A DNA stretch of 20,424 nucleotides from Elusimicrobiota bacterium. Lineage in GTDB: Bacteria > Elusimicrobiota > Elusimicrobia > UBA1565 > UBA9628. Where the stretch lies: positions 1 through 20,424 of the forward strand of contig JAGWMT010000025.1 of the NCBI GenBank assembly GCA_028871595.1, in the 5' to 3' direction. Under the pieces are notes generated by a model. It was not told where the DNA came from. It searched no databases and saw only the letters and a list, made by a program, of their open reading frames with translations. Shown here piece after piece: positions 1 through 7,226 of this stretch. Each line of letters begins with the position of its first letter. Position 1 is the first letter of the stretch. A program made the position numbers and the translations under genes.

Positions 1-2
1 AG

Positions 3-272
3 AACGCCAGCGACGGTTATGAGGAACGCTGGAGCGACCCCGCCGTGGAGCGCCTGCGCGCCCTGCTGGCCGGCGGCGGCGCCGCGAAGTGGTTAAAAGA
101 CGCCGCCGCGAAGCTGAAGGAGCACCCCGGTCACGCCGTCGCCGTCAAGGCCGCGACCGCCTGCGCCGCGCGCGGACCGCGCTTGGAGTCGCGCACCGCG
201 GACCTGTGCCGCCACCTGTCCACCCCCACCGATCCGACTCCCCGGGAGTGGTCCGTCGAGACCGTCGCTTAG
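3..272 (+). CDS. C-terminal part of an unidentified protein (5' end outside window)
   Basis: An open frame enters from the left edge and ends at TAG 270-272, giving 89 visible residues. Third codon positions are almost all G or C, as in the well-supported genes of the window, so I read this strand as coding although a minus-strand frame also covers it. The visible part is Ala/Lys/Leu-rich and probably helical (A-A-K-W-L-K-D-A-A-A-K-L-K-E-H), followed by a polar tail ending W-S-V-E-T-V-A. No family is recognised. Its last 180 bases lie antisense to the 3' end of the acyltransferase-like gene, so the two genes converge and overlap. The internal ATG at 45 is unlikely to be the true start because the frame is open to the edge. 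Confidence 0.5.
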   Translation, partial: NASDGYEERWSDPAVERLRALLAGGGAAKWLKDAAAKLKEHPGHAVAVKAATACAARGPRLESRTADLCRHLSTPTDPTPREWSVETVA

Positions 273-773
273 CTCGTCTCCCGGGCCGACCAGGATAGGC
301 TCGCCGTAGACCACGACGCCGCGTCCGAAGGGCAACGGGATGTGGAAGCGGTCCCAGACTTTAGCGAGGACGAGTTTGTTCGATTGAGCGCTCGCGGCCG
401 GAAGGATGGGAACGCCCAGTTTTTGAGCCAGGAACAGGACTCCTTCCTTGACCTGCCGCGCCGGGCCCCTGGGGCCGTCGGGCGTGATCCCGACGTCGAG
501 CCCGGACCTCAGGGCCACCATCAGCGAGCGCACGGCCTCCGAGGCGCCCCGAGAGGACGAGCCGCGCACGGAGGCGACGCCGCAGAGGCGGATCGTCTCG
601 GCGATCATCTCGCCGTCCTTGGAGCGGCTGATGATGAACCGGCGGTCGTCGGCCCGCAGGACGGGGCGGATATCGCCGCGAACGATCTCGACGCGCGTCG
701 TCAACCTCAGCAGCGTGGAATAGGCGAAGGCGAGGCAGGGGACGAGGGCGCGAAGAATCAGCACGGCAGCCAA
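93..773 (-). CDS. DUF374-type lysophospholipid acyltransferase-like protein, catalytic segment missing
   Basis: 226 residues from a TTG start at 771-773; a GTG at 762-764 is an alternative, and neither has a clear ribosome binding site. The core is a clear DUF374/LPLAT-like match: I-S-R-S-K-D-G-E near residue 48, V-R-G-S-S-S-R-G near 68, I-T-P-D-G-P-R-G-P near 96, and V-V-V-Y-G-E-P near 152. The family transfers acyl groups to lipid precursors at the inner membrane; a hydrophobic N-terminal helix (residues 2-22) fits that. Family members normally carry about 20-25 residues with an F-W-H-G-R-type motif, holding the catalytic His, before the I-S-R-S block. Here R-P-V-L-R-A-D-D-R-R-F runs straight into it and the His is absent. 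After Y-G-E-P-I-L the last 70 residues are low-complexity Gly/Arg/Ala antisense to the convergent gene and do not look like a family C-terminus. The gene may be decaying. Confidence 0.7.
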   Translation of the reverse strand: MAAVLILRALVPCLAFAYSTLLRLTTRVEIVRGDIRPVLRADDRRFIISRSKDGEMIAETIRLCGVASVRGSSSRGASEAVRSLMVALRSGLDVGITPDGPRGPARQVKEGVLFLAQKLGVPILPAASAQSNKLVLAKVWDRFHIPLPFGRGVVVYGEPILVGPGDELSDGLDGPLPGSRIGGGGQVAAQVRGARLQARSARGAGGRGLDGDGVTGVLLQLRGGVF

Positions 774-809
774 GCACCCGGGAGCCGGCAGGAGAATCGC
801 GCATTTCTG

Positions 810-838
810 GTTCTATCAGTTTACAAAACTGATTTCGG
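810..838 (-). promoter_or_regulatory. Weak promoter-like elements with an operator-like palindrome in the spacer
   Basis: On the minus strand TAGAAC (810-815) preceded by TGA resembles an extended -10 element, and CCGAAA (833-838) is a poor -35 about 17 nt upstream. The spacer is almost entirely the perfect 19-nt inverted repeat at 815-833 (8-bp arms ATCAGTTT and AAACTGAT, 3-nt centre). A palindrome in this position is what a repressor operator upstream of the acyltransferase-like gene would look like. The promoter boxes themselves are weak. Confidence 0.3.
815..833. repeat. Perfect inverted repeat, 8-bp arms with 3-nt centre
   Basis: ATCAGTTT (815-822), ACA (823-825), AAACTGAT (826-833). 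It is AT-rich in GC-rich surroundings and lies 42 bp upstream of the TTG start of the acyltransferase-like gene. It could be a dimeric regulator's operator or an RNA hairpin. No T-tract follows on either strand, so a terminator is less likely. Confidence 0.6.
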
Positions 839-967
839 CCCCTCTGGCGAATCCCGCCGCTGGTTCTCTCATCGAGAGGCTTCCTGGGCCGTCCTGTCTC
901 GCGCTGCACGTCTCCCCAAAACTGCCCCTCGCCGGCCTGAACTCCTAGTCCGCGCCCTCACTCATAA

Positions 968-1221
968 TTATCCAGCGATCGGCAATTCCCATTCCCGAGG
1001 CTCAGCCGTCGTGAATTCGATGTCCTCATCCATGGCGCAGTCTTTTAAATCCCGCCCTGCGAATTAAAGGTCTTGCCTGAGCGTGGACCGGCAAAATACG
1101 CGCATTCCTGGAAGGTCATATCATCGCACAAAACATTGCCGGAACTGAAAGCCCGGCACCGATGGCTTGTTATTCGAGGCCGCGCCGGAGCCGATGCGGC
1201 GCCGACCACGCAGTTGTCTGG
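968..1221 (-). other. Possible remnant or extension of the zinc-ribbon gene (stop codon plus frameshift)
   Basis: The stretch 774-1221 has no normal gene. Immediately after the TAG that ends the zinc-ribbon gene the same frame stays open for 58 codons, to TAA at 1045-1047. It reads like protein, with several Cys residues (P-D-N-C-V-V-G; V-L-C-D-D-M-T-F-Q-E-C-A-Y-F-A-G-P). Before that TAA, a neighbouring frame continues as D-L-K-D-C-A-M-D-E-D-I-E-F-T-T and ends at TAA 968-970. One extra G in the G-run near 1052-1054 would join the two. This suggests a longer Cys-rich gene broken by a nonsense codon and a frameshift, but third-position bias is weaker than in the intact genes and no homologue is recognised. 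The rest of the gap (774-967) shows only the palindrome listed separately. Confidence 0.25.
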
Positions 1222-1575
1222 CTACGGCGCCGTCAAGCGCGGTTTGGAGCGGCAAGCCGACAGGCACGCGCCGAAACGCTCGCTGGCGGTCGTGCAGGGA
1301 TCGTCGATCCACAATTTGCACTCCGCCTGGCACGACTCGAGGCATTTCCGCGACGCGTCGAGAGGAGACGTTTGGGAGCTTTGCCGTCCGCGCCAGAAGT
1401 AGCCCGCCGCGATCACGGCGACGGCAAGAACCACGAGGAGCCCCCAGCCAAGCCCTCGCGATTTGGAAGGCCCGCGGGAGCGAAGATGATCGGGAACCGG
1501 CAAATTCTCCCCGCAGGTCGCGCATTTAGGCGCGGCATCGTCGGACTGAGTCGTGCAAACAGGACAGGTTTTCAT
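1222..1575 (-). CDS. Small zinc-ribbon, single-pass membrane protein with Cys-rich C-terminus
   Basis: 117 residues from ATG at 1573-1575. Residues 4-21 form a treble-clef-type zinc ribbon (C4-P-V-C7 and C18-A-T-C21), followed by a short basic linker, one transmembrane helix (about residues 42-60) and a C-terminal domain with six Cys (78, 82, 86, 94, 104, 108). The topology suggests a cytoplasmic zinc ribbon tethered to the membrane with an exported domain whose Cys may pair. The zinc-ribbon-plus-helix arrangement is common in uncharacterised bacterial proteins and no specific function follows from it. Only a weak AAGG lies about 8 nt before the ATG. A strong promoter is seen upstream, so the gene is probably transcribed alone. 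Coding resumes in frame after the stop, so the present end may be secondary. Confidence 0.75.
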   Translation of the reverse strand: MKTCPVCTTQSDDAAPKCATCGENLPVPDHLRSRGPSKSRGLGWGLLVVLAVAVIAAGYFWRGRQSSQTSPLDASRKCLESCQAECKLWIDDPCTTASERFGACLSACRSKPRLTAP

Positions 1576-1644
1576 AGGGACGGCCTTGTCGGGTCTCGGC
1601 GGGAACGAAGCGAGGGGGCCGCCGGCGCGACGACTCGTATTTTT

Positions 1645-1673
1645 ACTGTAACAGTGATTGGCAGATTTGTCAA
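1645..1673 (-). promoter_or_regulatory. Sigma-70-type promoter for the zinc-ribbon gene
   Basis: On the minus strand a perfect -35 TTGACA (1668-1673), a 17-nt spacer and -10 TACAGT (1645-1650) preceded by TG-T, i.e. an extended -10. Transcription would begin near 1638, giving a leader of about 63 nt before ATG 1575. It lies in the 115-bp gap between the giant fibre gene and the zinc-ribbon gene, both on this strand, and is the best promoter match in the window. Confidence 0.65.
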
Positions 1674-1690
1674 CGGCTCGGCGCGCCGGA

Positions 1691-4600
1691 TCACCTCAGG
1701 CCGACGGCGACGTTGATTTTCTTGACGCCGTCGGTCTCGCTGCTCTCCCAGGCTTTTCCGATCGCCCGCTTGTACTGGGTGAAAGTGGCGCCGTCCGCGC
1801 CGACCGCCACGCCGGTCCCGTCGGCGTCGGGCAGGATATAGTCTCCTTCGCGAACCCTGCCCTTGACCCGAACGGGGACCTGTCCGGCGAAGGAGACCAG
1901 GATGGCGTCTTTCTCGCCGTATTTGTCGTTGCCCGTGACTCCGGCCGTGCGGGTCGATGAGACGACCAGCCAGGTTCGCTTGTATCGGACGAGGGTTCCC
2001 GGCTCCGGGTGCGGGCCCGGCCATGGAATCCATTCCGCGTAGTCGGCCCCGGAGGCGTTGATCGTGCCGCCGGCGTTGATGGAGCGCCCCGTCACGGAAT
2101 TCTGCCCGATCTTCATCGCCGCGGCTGCGCCGTTCGGCGCGTAAGCGGCGACCTCGTAAAAGAGCGCGACGTCGGCGAGCCCGCCATGCGTGATGTGAGC
2201 GAGAAGGGTACCTTCGCTCCCGGATCCGTTGACGGTCAGCTTGGCATCCGGGCCCGTCGTCCCGATGCCGACGTTGGCTCCATCTGGCTGTAGAACAAGA
2301 TTCCTGACGCCAGTTCCTCTTGTGGTCGCCCGGATGAAGCCAAAGTTATTTGTCGTGTCGAATCCAAGCGCCAGCGTATTGTTTGGGTTGGTCACGCCCG
2401 TAATCCACAGCTGCCCGCCGTCGCAGTTGCCTGGGCATGGAGCCCAAACGTCGTCGCCAGCGACGCGAAGATTCGAGTTATTGCTGATTGAGCCGCCCTG
2501 GACGTCGAGCCGGTAGCCCGGGCTCGTCGTGCCGATGCCGACGTTGCCTGCGGCGTTGAGAACCATGTTGCTTTGCTGGCCGCCGATGCTGTTGGCAACG
2601 GTCAGATTCAGCTGTCCCGCAGTCGTGCCGTTCGGGCCGAATGCGATGAGCCTGCCGGCGGCCAATCCGGTCTCGTAACTCAACTGAGCGGAGTTCGCAA
2701 TCGTGGCGAATACGTTGCCCCCCGATACTTGAAGCGGCCCGATGACGTCCAGCCTCGCCCCGGGGCTCGTCGTGCCGATGCCGACGTTGCCCGTGGTCGA
2801 GACGACCAGGTGGTAGGCCGTCGTGCTCGTTCCAGCCCGCAGGCTGTAGGAATCCGTCGCGCTCGTGTCCTGCACATCCAGCTTGGCCCCCGGGTTCGTG
2901 GTGCCGATGCCGACGTTGCCGCTGGCATCCATTCTTATTCCAGAGGTCGAGCCCGCCCACGGGGCGATGACGAACGCTCCTGTTCCCATCGTCCCGCTTG
3001 AGTAGATAATTCCCGCGTCTCCGGTTTGAACGATGCCATTGTTGGCGCCGGAACTCATGCTGGCTCGCAGATCGAGGAAATGGGAATCACCGGCTTGGAT
3101 GTGCGCACCGTCCACCGAATTCGCCGCCGTTCTCACATCGAGCTTCTGGCTGGGGCTCGTCGTCCCGATGCCGACGTTGCCGCCGGTCTGGATATAGATG
3201 CCACGCGAAGCGGTATTGTCCGTGAAAAGGCCGAGCGACAGCCCTGGGGTGACGGTCTTGACGGCCCAGAAGTTCGCCAACGAAGTATCCCTCAAGACTT
3301 GCAGGCCGGTGTTCGGCGTGCTCGACGATAGGTCCAGGACCGGCTCGTAGTTTCCGATGCCGTGGATCCTGATGCAGTTGCCGCCTTCGTCGCACTCCGT
3401 CTGGAGACGGGCGCCGGGGTTCGTCGTGCCGATGCCGACGTTGCCCGTAGTCGAGACGACCAGGTGGTAGGCCGTCGTGCTCGTTCCAGCCCGCAGGCTG
3501 TAGGAATCCGCCGCGCTCGTGTCCTGCACATCCAGCTTGGCCCCAGGGCTCGCCGTGCCGATGCCGACGTTGCCGCTGTTGTCGATCCGCAGGCGCTCGC
3601 CCCACGTTCCAGCGTTGCGCGTCCCGAATGCCAGGGCGCCGCTCTGAGCCCCGACCGTGTGGCTGACACCCACGAGGTCCAGGGACGCCACGGTCTGGAT
3701 GGTCCCGCTCAAGTTGGCCTGCCCAAAGCCCAGGCCGATCGTGTTGTTGGCGGTGGTGTTCTGGTTCGTGATTCCCACGAGGCTTACGTCACCTATGCCT
3801 GTCGTGGCGTTATTCCCGGAGTTTTCCAGTCGGTAGCCCGGGTTGCTCGTGCCGATGCCGACGTTGCCGCTGGTCAGCACTGAAACCGCTTCGGTGATGC
3901 CATTGCCGATAGCGAGCCTACCGGTCGAGATTCCTTCGCGGCCGATGTACCAGGGATTGCCTCCTTGTCCGGCATTTCCTATTTGAAGTCCGAGCGTTTG
4001 GTCATTGCTTCCCATCACCGAAAGCTTGCCAAGCGGCGTCGTCGTCCCGATGCCGACGTTGCCGGTTGTATCTACGGTCATGACTGGGGCCGCTGAATTG
4101 TTGGAGGCAAGATATAATTTGGCATTGGACCGTATACCGAAATCATTGTCGTTGGCCCCGGTAATAATCGCCGCCCCTCTGCCCAAAGCAGAATTCTGAC
4201 TCAGGGATGAATTTCTAAGTATAAGATAGTCATCAAAATACGTAGGACCATTTACCTCCAATTTCCCCGCCGGCCCCGTCGTCCCGATGCCGACGTTGCC
4301 GCCGAACAGGCCCGTCCCTGTGATGTTCAAGTGTCCTGAGTCCGCGACGCCGGGGGTCGTAGCCTGAAGCGTGACCGCGCCGCCGGCCCCGCCGATCAAG
4401 TTGACGTAGGCCCCGCCGTTTTCCGAGAGCTTGAGCTTATTGACGCCCGAGTCGAAATAGAACCGTCCTGTCCCCGCGGGCGCGGCCGGCGGGGCGCCGA
4501 CGCCCGTGAGCCCGATCGAACCCGCCACCGTCATAGTCGAGGCCGGGCTCGTGGTACCGATGCCGACGTTGCCGTTCTCATCGATCTTCATGCGCTGAAG

Positions 4601-7087
4601 CCCCGAGGTAAGGAACGTCATGCTGCTGATGCCGTTCGTCCCCCCCAAGACGGAGATCTGGGATACGGCCGCGCCTGCGGAGTCGAGGAAGTTGATGGCG
4701 CGCTGCGCATTCTGGTCGCTCTTGATTTCCAGGACGGCGTTGCCAGTCCCGTTGTTCTCGAGCAGCGTATTCAGGCCGCTGGTTGATAGAACATGCAGCG
4801 CTCTCGTAGGGCTCGCCGTGCCGATGCCGACGTTGCCCGTGGTCGAGACGACCAGGTGGTAGGCCGTCGTGCTCGTTCCAGCCCGCAGGCTGTAGGAATC
4901 CGTCGCGCTCGTGTCCTGCACATCCAGCTTGGCTCCCGGGCTCGCCGTACCGACGCCGACACTGCCGTTGGCCTGAACGACCATGAGTTGCTGCCCCGCG
5001 GCCGTGCCGGAGGAAACTTCCATGAGCAGGGCCGTGCCGCTGGTGGCCGCGCTTGACACGTGGAGCGTGGCCGCGGGGCTCGTCGTTCCGACGCCTGCAT
5101 TACCGGCGCTGTCGATGGTGATCCCCCCCCCCGTCGTAGACAACAGAAGGTAGCCGCCTATTTTTCTGTTGAGGACCAGAGCGCCGCCATCGTCATGCTG
5201 AAATTGCAGAAGCATGCCGACGGATTCATTATTTCTCTGGCCGATGCTGAAGCGCGTGAGAGTTGCGGGGGCGCTGCCTCCGGTGTTTTTCACATATGCT
5301 CCCGTATAGCTGCCGGGAACGGAGTCTTCCACCGACAGCATGCTGGTCGGGCTGGCCGTCCCTATGCCGACCTTGCCGTCCCCCTTCACCGTCAACAGTT
5401 CCTGTCCGGCGCCGGTGCCGCTGGAGACCTCCAGCAGAGCGTCGGAGGCGACCGCGTTGGCGCTGGAGACGTGAAGCCGCGCGGCAGGGCTGTTCGTTCC
5501 CACGCCGAGAAGTCCTCCGGCCGTCATTCTCGCGACTTCTCCGCCCGCTCCGCTACCGAAAATCGTGCCTGTCGTCCCCGAGTCCCAATTAAGATAGACG
5601 CCGCCTCCGGAGGCAATCGGGTTGACGACGGTGTTGACGTTGTCGCTCAGGCGCAGCACCGCGACATTCTGTTGGCTCAGGTTGCCCCCCGCGCCGATGT
5701 TGATGTTTCCTCCCTGCACGTCCAATTTCTGGCTCGGTACGGCCGTGCCGACGCCGACCTTGCCGCCGAAGAGGCCGGCGCCCGTGATGTTCAGGTTCCC
5801 CGAGTCGGCCACGCCCGGAGTCGCGGCCTGGAGAGTCACGGCGCCGCCCGCCCCGCCGATCAGGTTCACGAACGCCCCGCCGTTCTCCGAGATCTTGAGC
5901 TTGTTGACGCCCGAGTCGAAGTACATCCGTCCCGTGCCCGCCGGGGCGACGGGCGGCGCGCCGACGCCGTTGAGGCCGATCGAGCCCGCCACCGTCATCG
6001 TCGAAGCCGGGCTCGTCGTGCCGACGCCGATCTTGCCGGCGGTGTCGACATACAGCGCCGGCGAAACGCCCGTGTGAAACTCTATCGGATTGAACGTGTT
6101 GTTGGCGGAGTTTATGCCGAGGATGTCGGCGACGCCGGAGTTGTCTTGAAAGACGAGTCCCGCCCCGGCGGCGCTGCCGAAGTACGCCGCCTGGCCCGCC
6201 GAGACCACGTGAAGCGGCCGCGTCGGGGCGGTCGTTCCGATGCCGACGTTGCCGCCGTTCGGGTTGAGCGCCAAGGCCGCATTCGTAAAAGTCTGGATCG
6301 TGGCGACTCCGCTGGTCCCGCCGAAACCTAATCCTGGAGCGACGGTCCCGTGACTTTGATTCGTCGAAACGAAGAGAGCCCAAACCTGCGCGCCGCCGCC
6401 GGAAGCATTGGCATCAACCTCCAGGCTTGCCGCTGGCCCCGTCGTGCCGACGCCGACGCTGCCGCCCGTCACGACGAGCGTCGAGCCGCCCACCGAGAAG
6501 GCGTTGCCCGACACTGTCAGCGTCGAGCCGGCGATCAGGGTCACGCCGGCACCGCCGTCGACCAGATTCCCGACGCCCATCGCCGCGGCCCCGGTCCATT
6601 CGCCGTAGTAGCCGGCCGTTCCCCCGCTCAGGGTCCCGCTGGGAGTAGTACAGGTGAGCGCCGCGCCGACGCCGGTGACGACTTGGTTGCCCGAGCACGC
6701 CCCGGGGTAGCTCGTCAACTCGCTCCAAGGCAGCAAGCCGTTTACTGTGCCCGTCGTCAGGCTGACCCAGGCGCCCGCGGGGTTGTCCCAGACGCGATAG
6801 CGCGTCCCGTCGAAATAGAGGCCTCCCGGAGTGTTCGGCAGCTGCGTGATCGAAGGGCCGGCGGGCGCGGCCGTCATTCCCCCGTAGTACGTCACGCTGG
6901 ACCTGTTGACCTGATTGTCCACCGTGAAGCTCGAGGCGCTGATCTCGAACTCGGCGCCGCGCGCCGCGGGCCCGGGCAGGAGCAAGGATAAAGCCAGGAA
7001 CACGGACGCACCCGTGCGTGACGTGCCCGGCCCGCGACGCTTCGCCGGCCGCGCCGCGCGGACGCTTCGTGAACACCCGAGGTTCAT
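1691..7087 (-). CDS. Giant secreted fibre-like protein with 20 G-N-V-G-I-G-T repeats
   Basis: 1798 residues. ATG 7085-7087 is chosen because GGAGG sits 5 nt upstream and the next residues give a basic N-region plus hydrophobic core (about 26-44) ending A-A-R-G-A, a signal peptide; the frame is open further upstream but without such features. Residues about 46-120 form a head domain (A-E-F-E-I; F-T-V-D-N-Q-V-N; P-G-G-L-Y-F-D-G-T) shared with the 204-residue protein encoded at 7817. The body holds 20 copies of G-x-(V/I/L/A)-G-(V/I)-G-T followed by x-(S/N/A/G)-P and a strand such as A-K-L-D-V-Q, typical of trimeric tail-fibre and adhesin stalks. Residues about 1680-1798, starting G-A-D-Y-A-E-W, resemble the peptidase-G2-like (autoproteolytic/chaperone) end of phage-type fibres; that match is from memory. 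Likely role: surface fibre or adhesin. Internal duplications and an AT-rich insert show mosaic growth. Confidence 0.85.
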   Translation of the reverse strand: MNLGCSRSVRAARPAKRRGPGTSRTGASVFLALSLLLPGPAARGAEFEISASSFTVDNQVNRSSVTYYGGMTAAPAGPSITQLPNTPGGLYFDGTRYRVWDNPAGAWVSLTTGTVNGLLPWSELTSYPGACSGNQVVTGVGAALTCTTPSGTLSGGTAGYYGEWTGAAAMGVGNLVDGGAGVTLIAGSTLTVSGNAFSVGGSTLVVTGGSVGVGTTGPAASLEVDANASGGGAQVWALFVSTNQSHGTVAPGLGFGGTSGVATIQTFTNAALALNPNGGNVGIGTTAPTRPLHVVSAGQAAYFGSAAGAGLVFQDNSGVADILGINSANNTFNPIEFHTGVSPALYVDTAGKIGVGTTSPASTMTVAGSIGLNGVGAPPVAPAGTGRMYFDSGVNKLKISENGGAFVNLIGGAGGAVTLQAATPGVADSGNLNITGAGLFGGKVGVGTAVPSQKLDVQGGNINIGAGGNLSQQNVAVLRLSDNVNTVVNPIASGGGVYLNWDSGTTGTIFGSGAGGEVARMTAGGLLGVGTNSPAARLHVSSANAVASDALLEVSSGTGAGQELLTVKGDGKVGIGTASPTSMLSVEDSVPGSYTGAYVKNTGGSAPATLTRFSIGQRNNESVGMLLQFQHDDGGALVLNRKIGGYLLLSTTGGGITIDSAGNAGVGTTSPAATLHVSSAATSGTALLMEVSSGTAAGQQLMVVQANGSVGVGTASPGAKLDVQDTSATDSYSLRAGTSTTAYHLVVSTTGNVGIGTASPTRALHVLSTSGLNTLLENNGTGNAVLEIKSDQNAQRAINFLDSAGAAVSQISVLGGTNGISSMTFLTSGLQRMKIDENGNVGIGTTSPASTMTVAGSIGLTGVGAPPAAPAGTGRFYFDSGVNKLKLSENGGAYVNLIGGAGGAVTLQATTPGVADSGHLNITGTGLFGGNVGIGTTGPAGKLEVNGPTYFDDYLILRNSSLSQNSALGRGAAIITGANDNDFGIRSNAKLYLASNNSAAPVMTVDTTGNVGIGTTTPLGKLSVMGSNDQTLGLQIGNAGQGGNPWYIGREGISTGRLAIGNGITEAVSVLTSGNVGIGTSNPGYRLENSGNNATTGIGDVSLVGITNQNTTANNTIGLGFGQANLSGTIQTVASLDLVGVSHTVGAQSGALAFGTRNAGTWGERLRIDNSGNVGIGTASPGAKLDVQDTSAADSYSLRAGTSTTAYHLVVSTTGNVGIGTTNPGARLQTECDEGGNCIRIHGIGNYEPVLDLSSSTPNTGLQVLRDTSLANFWAVKTVTPGLSLGLFTDNTASRGIYIQTGGNVGIGTTSPSQKLDVRTAANSVDGAHIQAGDSHFLDLRASMSSGANNGIVQTGDAGIIYSSGTMGTGAFVIAPWAGSTSGIRMDASGNVGIGTTNPGAKLDVQDTSATDSYSLRAGTSTTAYHLVVSTTGNVGIGTTSPGARLDVIGPLQVSGGNVFATIANSAQLSYETGLAAGRLIAFGPNGTTAGQLNLTVANSIGGQQSNMVLNAAGNVGIGTTSPGYRLDVQGGSISNNSNLRVAGDDVWAPCPGNCDGGQLWITGVTNPNNTLALGFDTTNNFGFIRATTRGTGVRNLVLQPDGANVGIGTTGPDAKLTVNGSGSEGTLLAHITHGGLADVALFYEVAAYAPNGAAAAMKIGQNSVTGRSINAGGTINASGADYAEWIPWPGPHPEPGTLVRYKRTWLVVSSTRTAGVTGNDKYGEKDAILVSFAGQVPVRVKGRVREGDYILPDADGTGVAVGADGATFTQYKRAIGKAWESSETDGVKKINVAVGLR
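2762..2924. repeat. Near-identical intragenic repeat, copy A of three
   Basis: About 163 bp inside the giant fibre gene, matching copies offset by +654 (3416-3578) and +2046 (4808-4970). Both offsets are multiples of three, so frame is kept. It encodes G-A-K-L-D-V-Q-D-T-S-A-T-D-S-Y-S-L-R-A-G and the following strand up to the next G-N-V-G-I-G-T motif. Only scattered single-base differences are seen between copies. Confidence 0.9.
3416..3578. repeat. Near-identical intragenic repeat, copy B of three
   Basis: Same module as copy A. It differs by a few bases, including one that turns T-S-A-T-D into T-S-A-A-D. The flanking motifs differ from those of the other copies, so the module was copied without its surroundings. 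Confidence 0.9.
4278..4560. repeat. Older 283-bp intragenic duplication, copy 1
   Basis: Pairs with 5742-6024 at a constant offset of 1464 bp (488 codons) without indels. It encodes the module A-S-T-M-T-V-A-G-S-I-G-L, the Y-F-D-S-G-V-N-K-L-K block and G-G-A-V-T-L-Q-A up to L-F-G-G-x-V-G. Protein identity is high but many synonymous third positions differ, so this duplication is older than the three-copy repeat. Confidence 0.85.
4808..4970. repeat. Near-identical intragenic repeat, copy C of three
   Basis: Third copy of the module, separated from copy B by about 1.2 kb of unrelated fibre modules. The core from the V-V-S-T-T-G segment to K-L-D-V-Q is almost base-for-base identical to copy A. 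Confidence 0.9.
5742..6024. repeat. Older 283-bp intragenic duplication, copy 2
   Basis: Partner of 4278-4560. Substitutions between the two are mostly synonymous (as in codons for L-K-I/L-S-E-N-G-G), which indicates selection on the protein after duplication. Confidence 0.85.
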
Positions 7088-7168
7088 GAGTCCTCCAAAA
7101 TTGGCACAAGAGCCGAATATTTTACGAACCTGGAACGGCAGGCTGGCGTGGCGGTTATTCATGATTCC

Positions 7169-7177
7169 TGTTATACT
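7169..7177 (+). promoter_or_regulatory. Extended -10 element for the toxin-antitoxin pair
   Basis: TG-T-TATACT (TATACT at 7172-7177), an extended -10 match, 50 bp upstream of the antitoxin ATG; no good -35 lies 16-18 nt before it. On the other strand the same bases read TATAAC (7170-7175), a possible -10 for the giant fibre gene, so this 139-bp gap (7088-7226) may hold overlapping divergent promoters. Confidence 0.45.
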
Positions 7178-7226
7178 GAGCCATGCCGGAAAACGACCCG
7201 CGACTCGGGAGAGAACGGAGGCTGAC

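Noticed and set aside
5060..6331. Long plus-strand open frame of 423 codons
   Set aside because: Antisense shadow of the repetitive fibre gene: Arg/Asp/Ala-rich with a periodic A-R-R-A-D-A-D pattern and no domain.
2100..6480. Regularly recurring GC-rich 20-25-base direct repeats that could suggest a CRISPR-like or satellite array
   Set aside because: They are codons of the G-N-V-G-I-G-T-T motif in one continuous reading frame with variable spacing; no unique-spacer structure.
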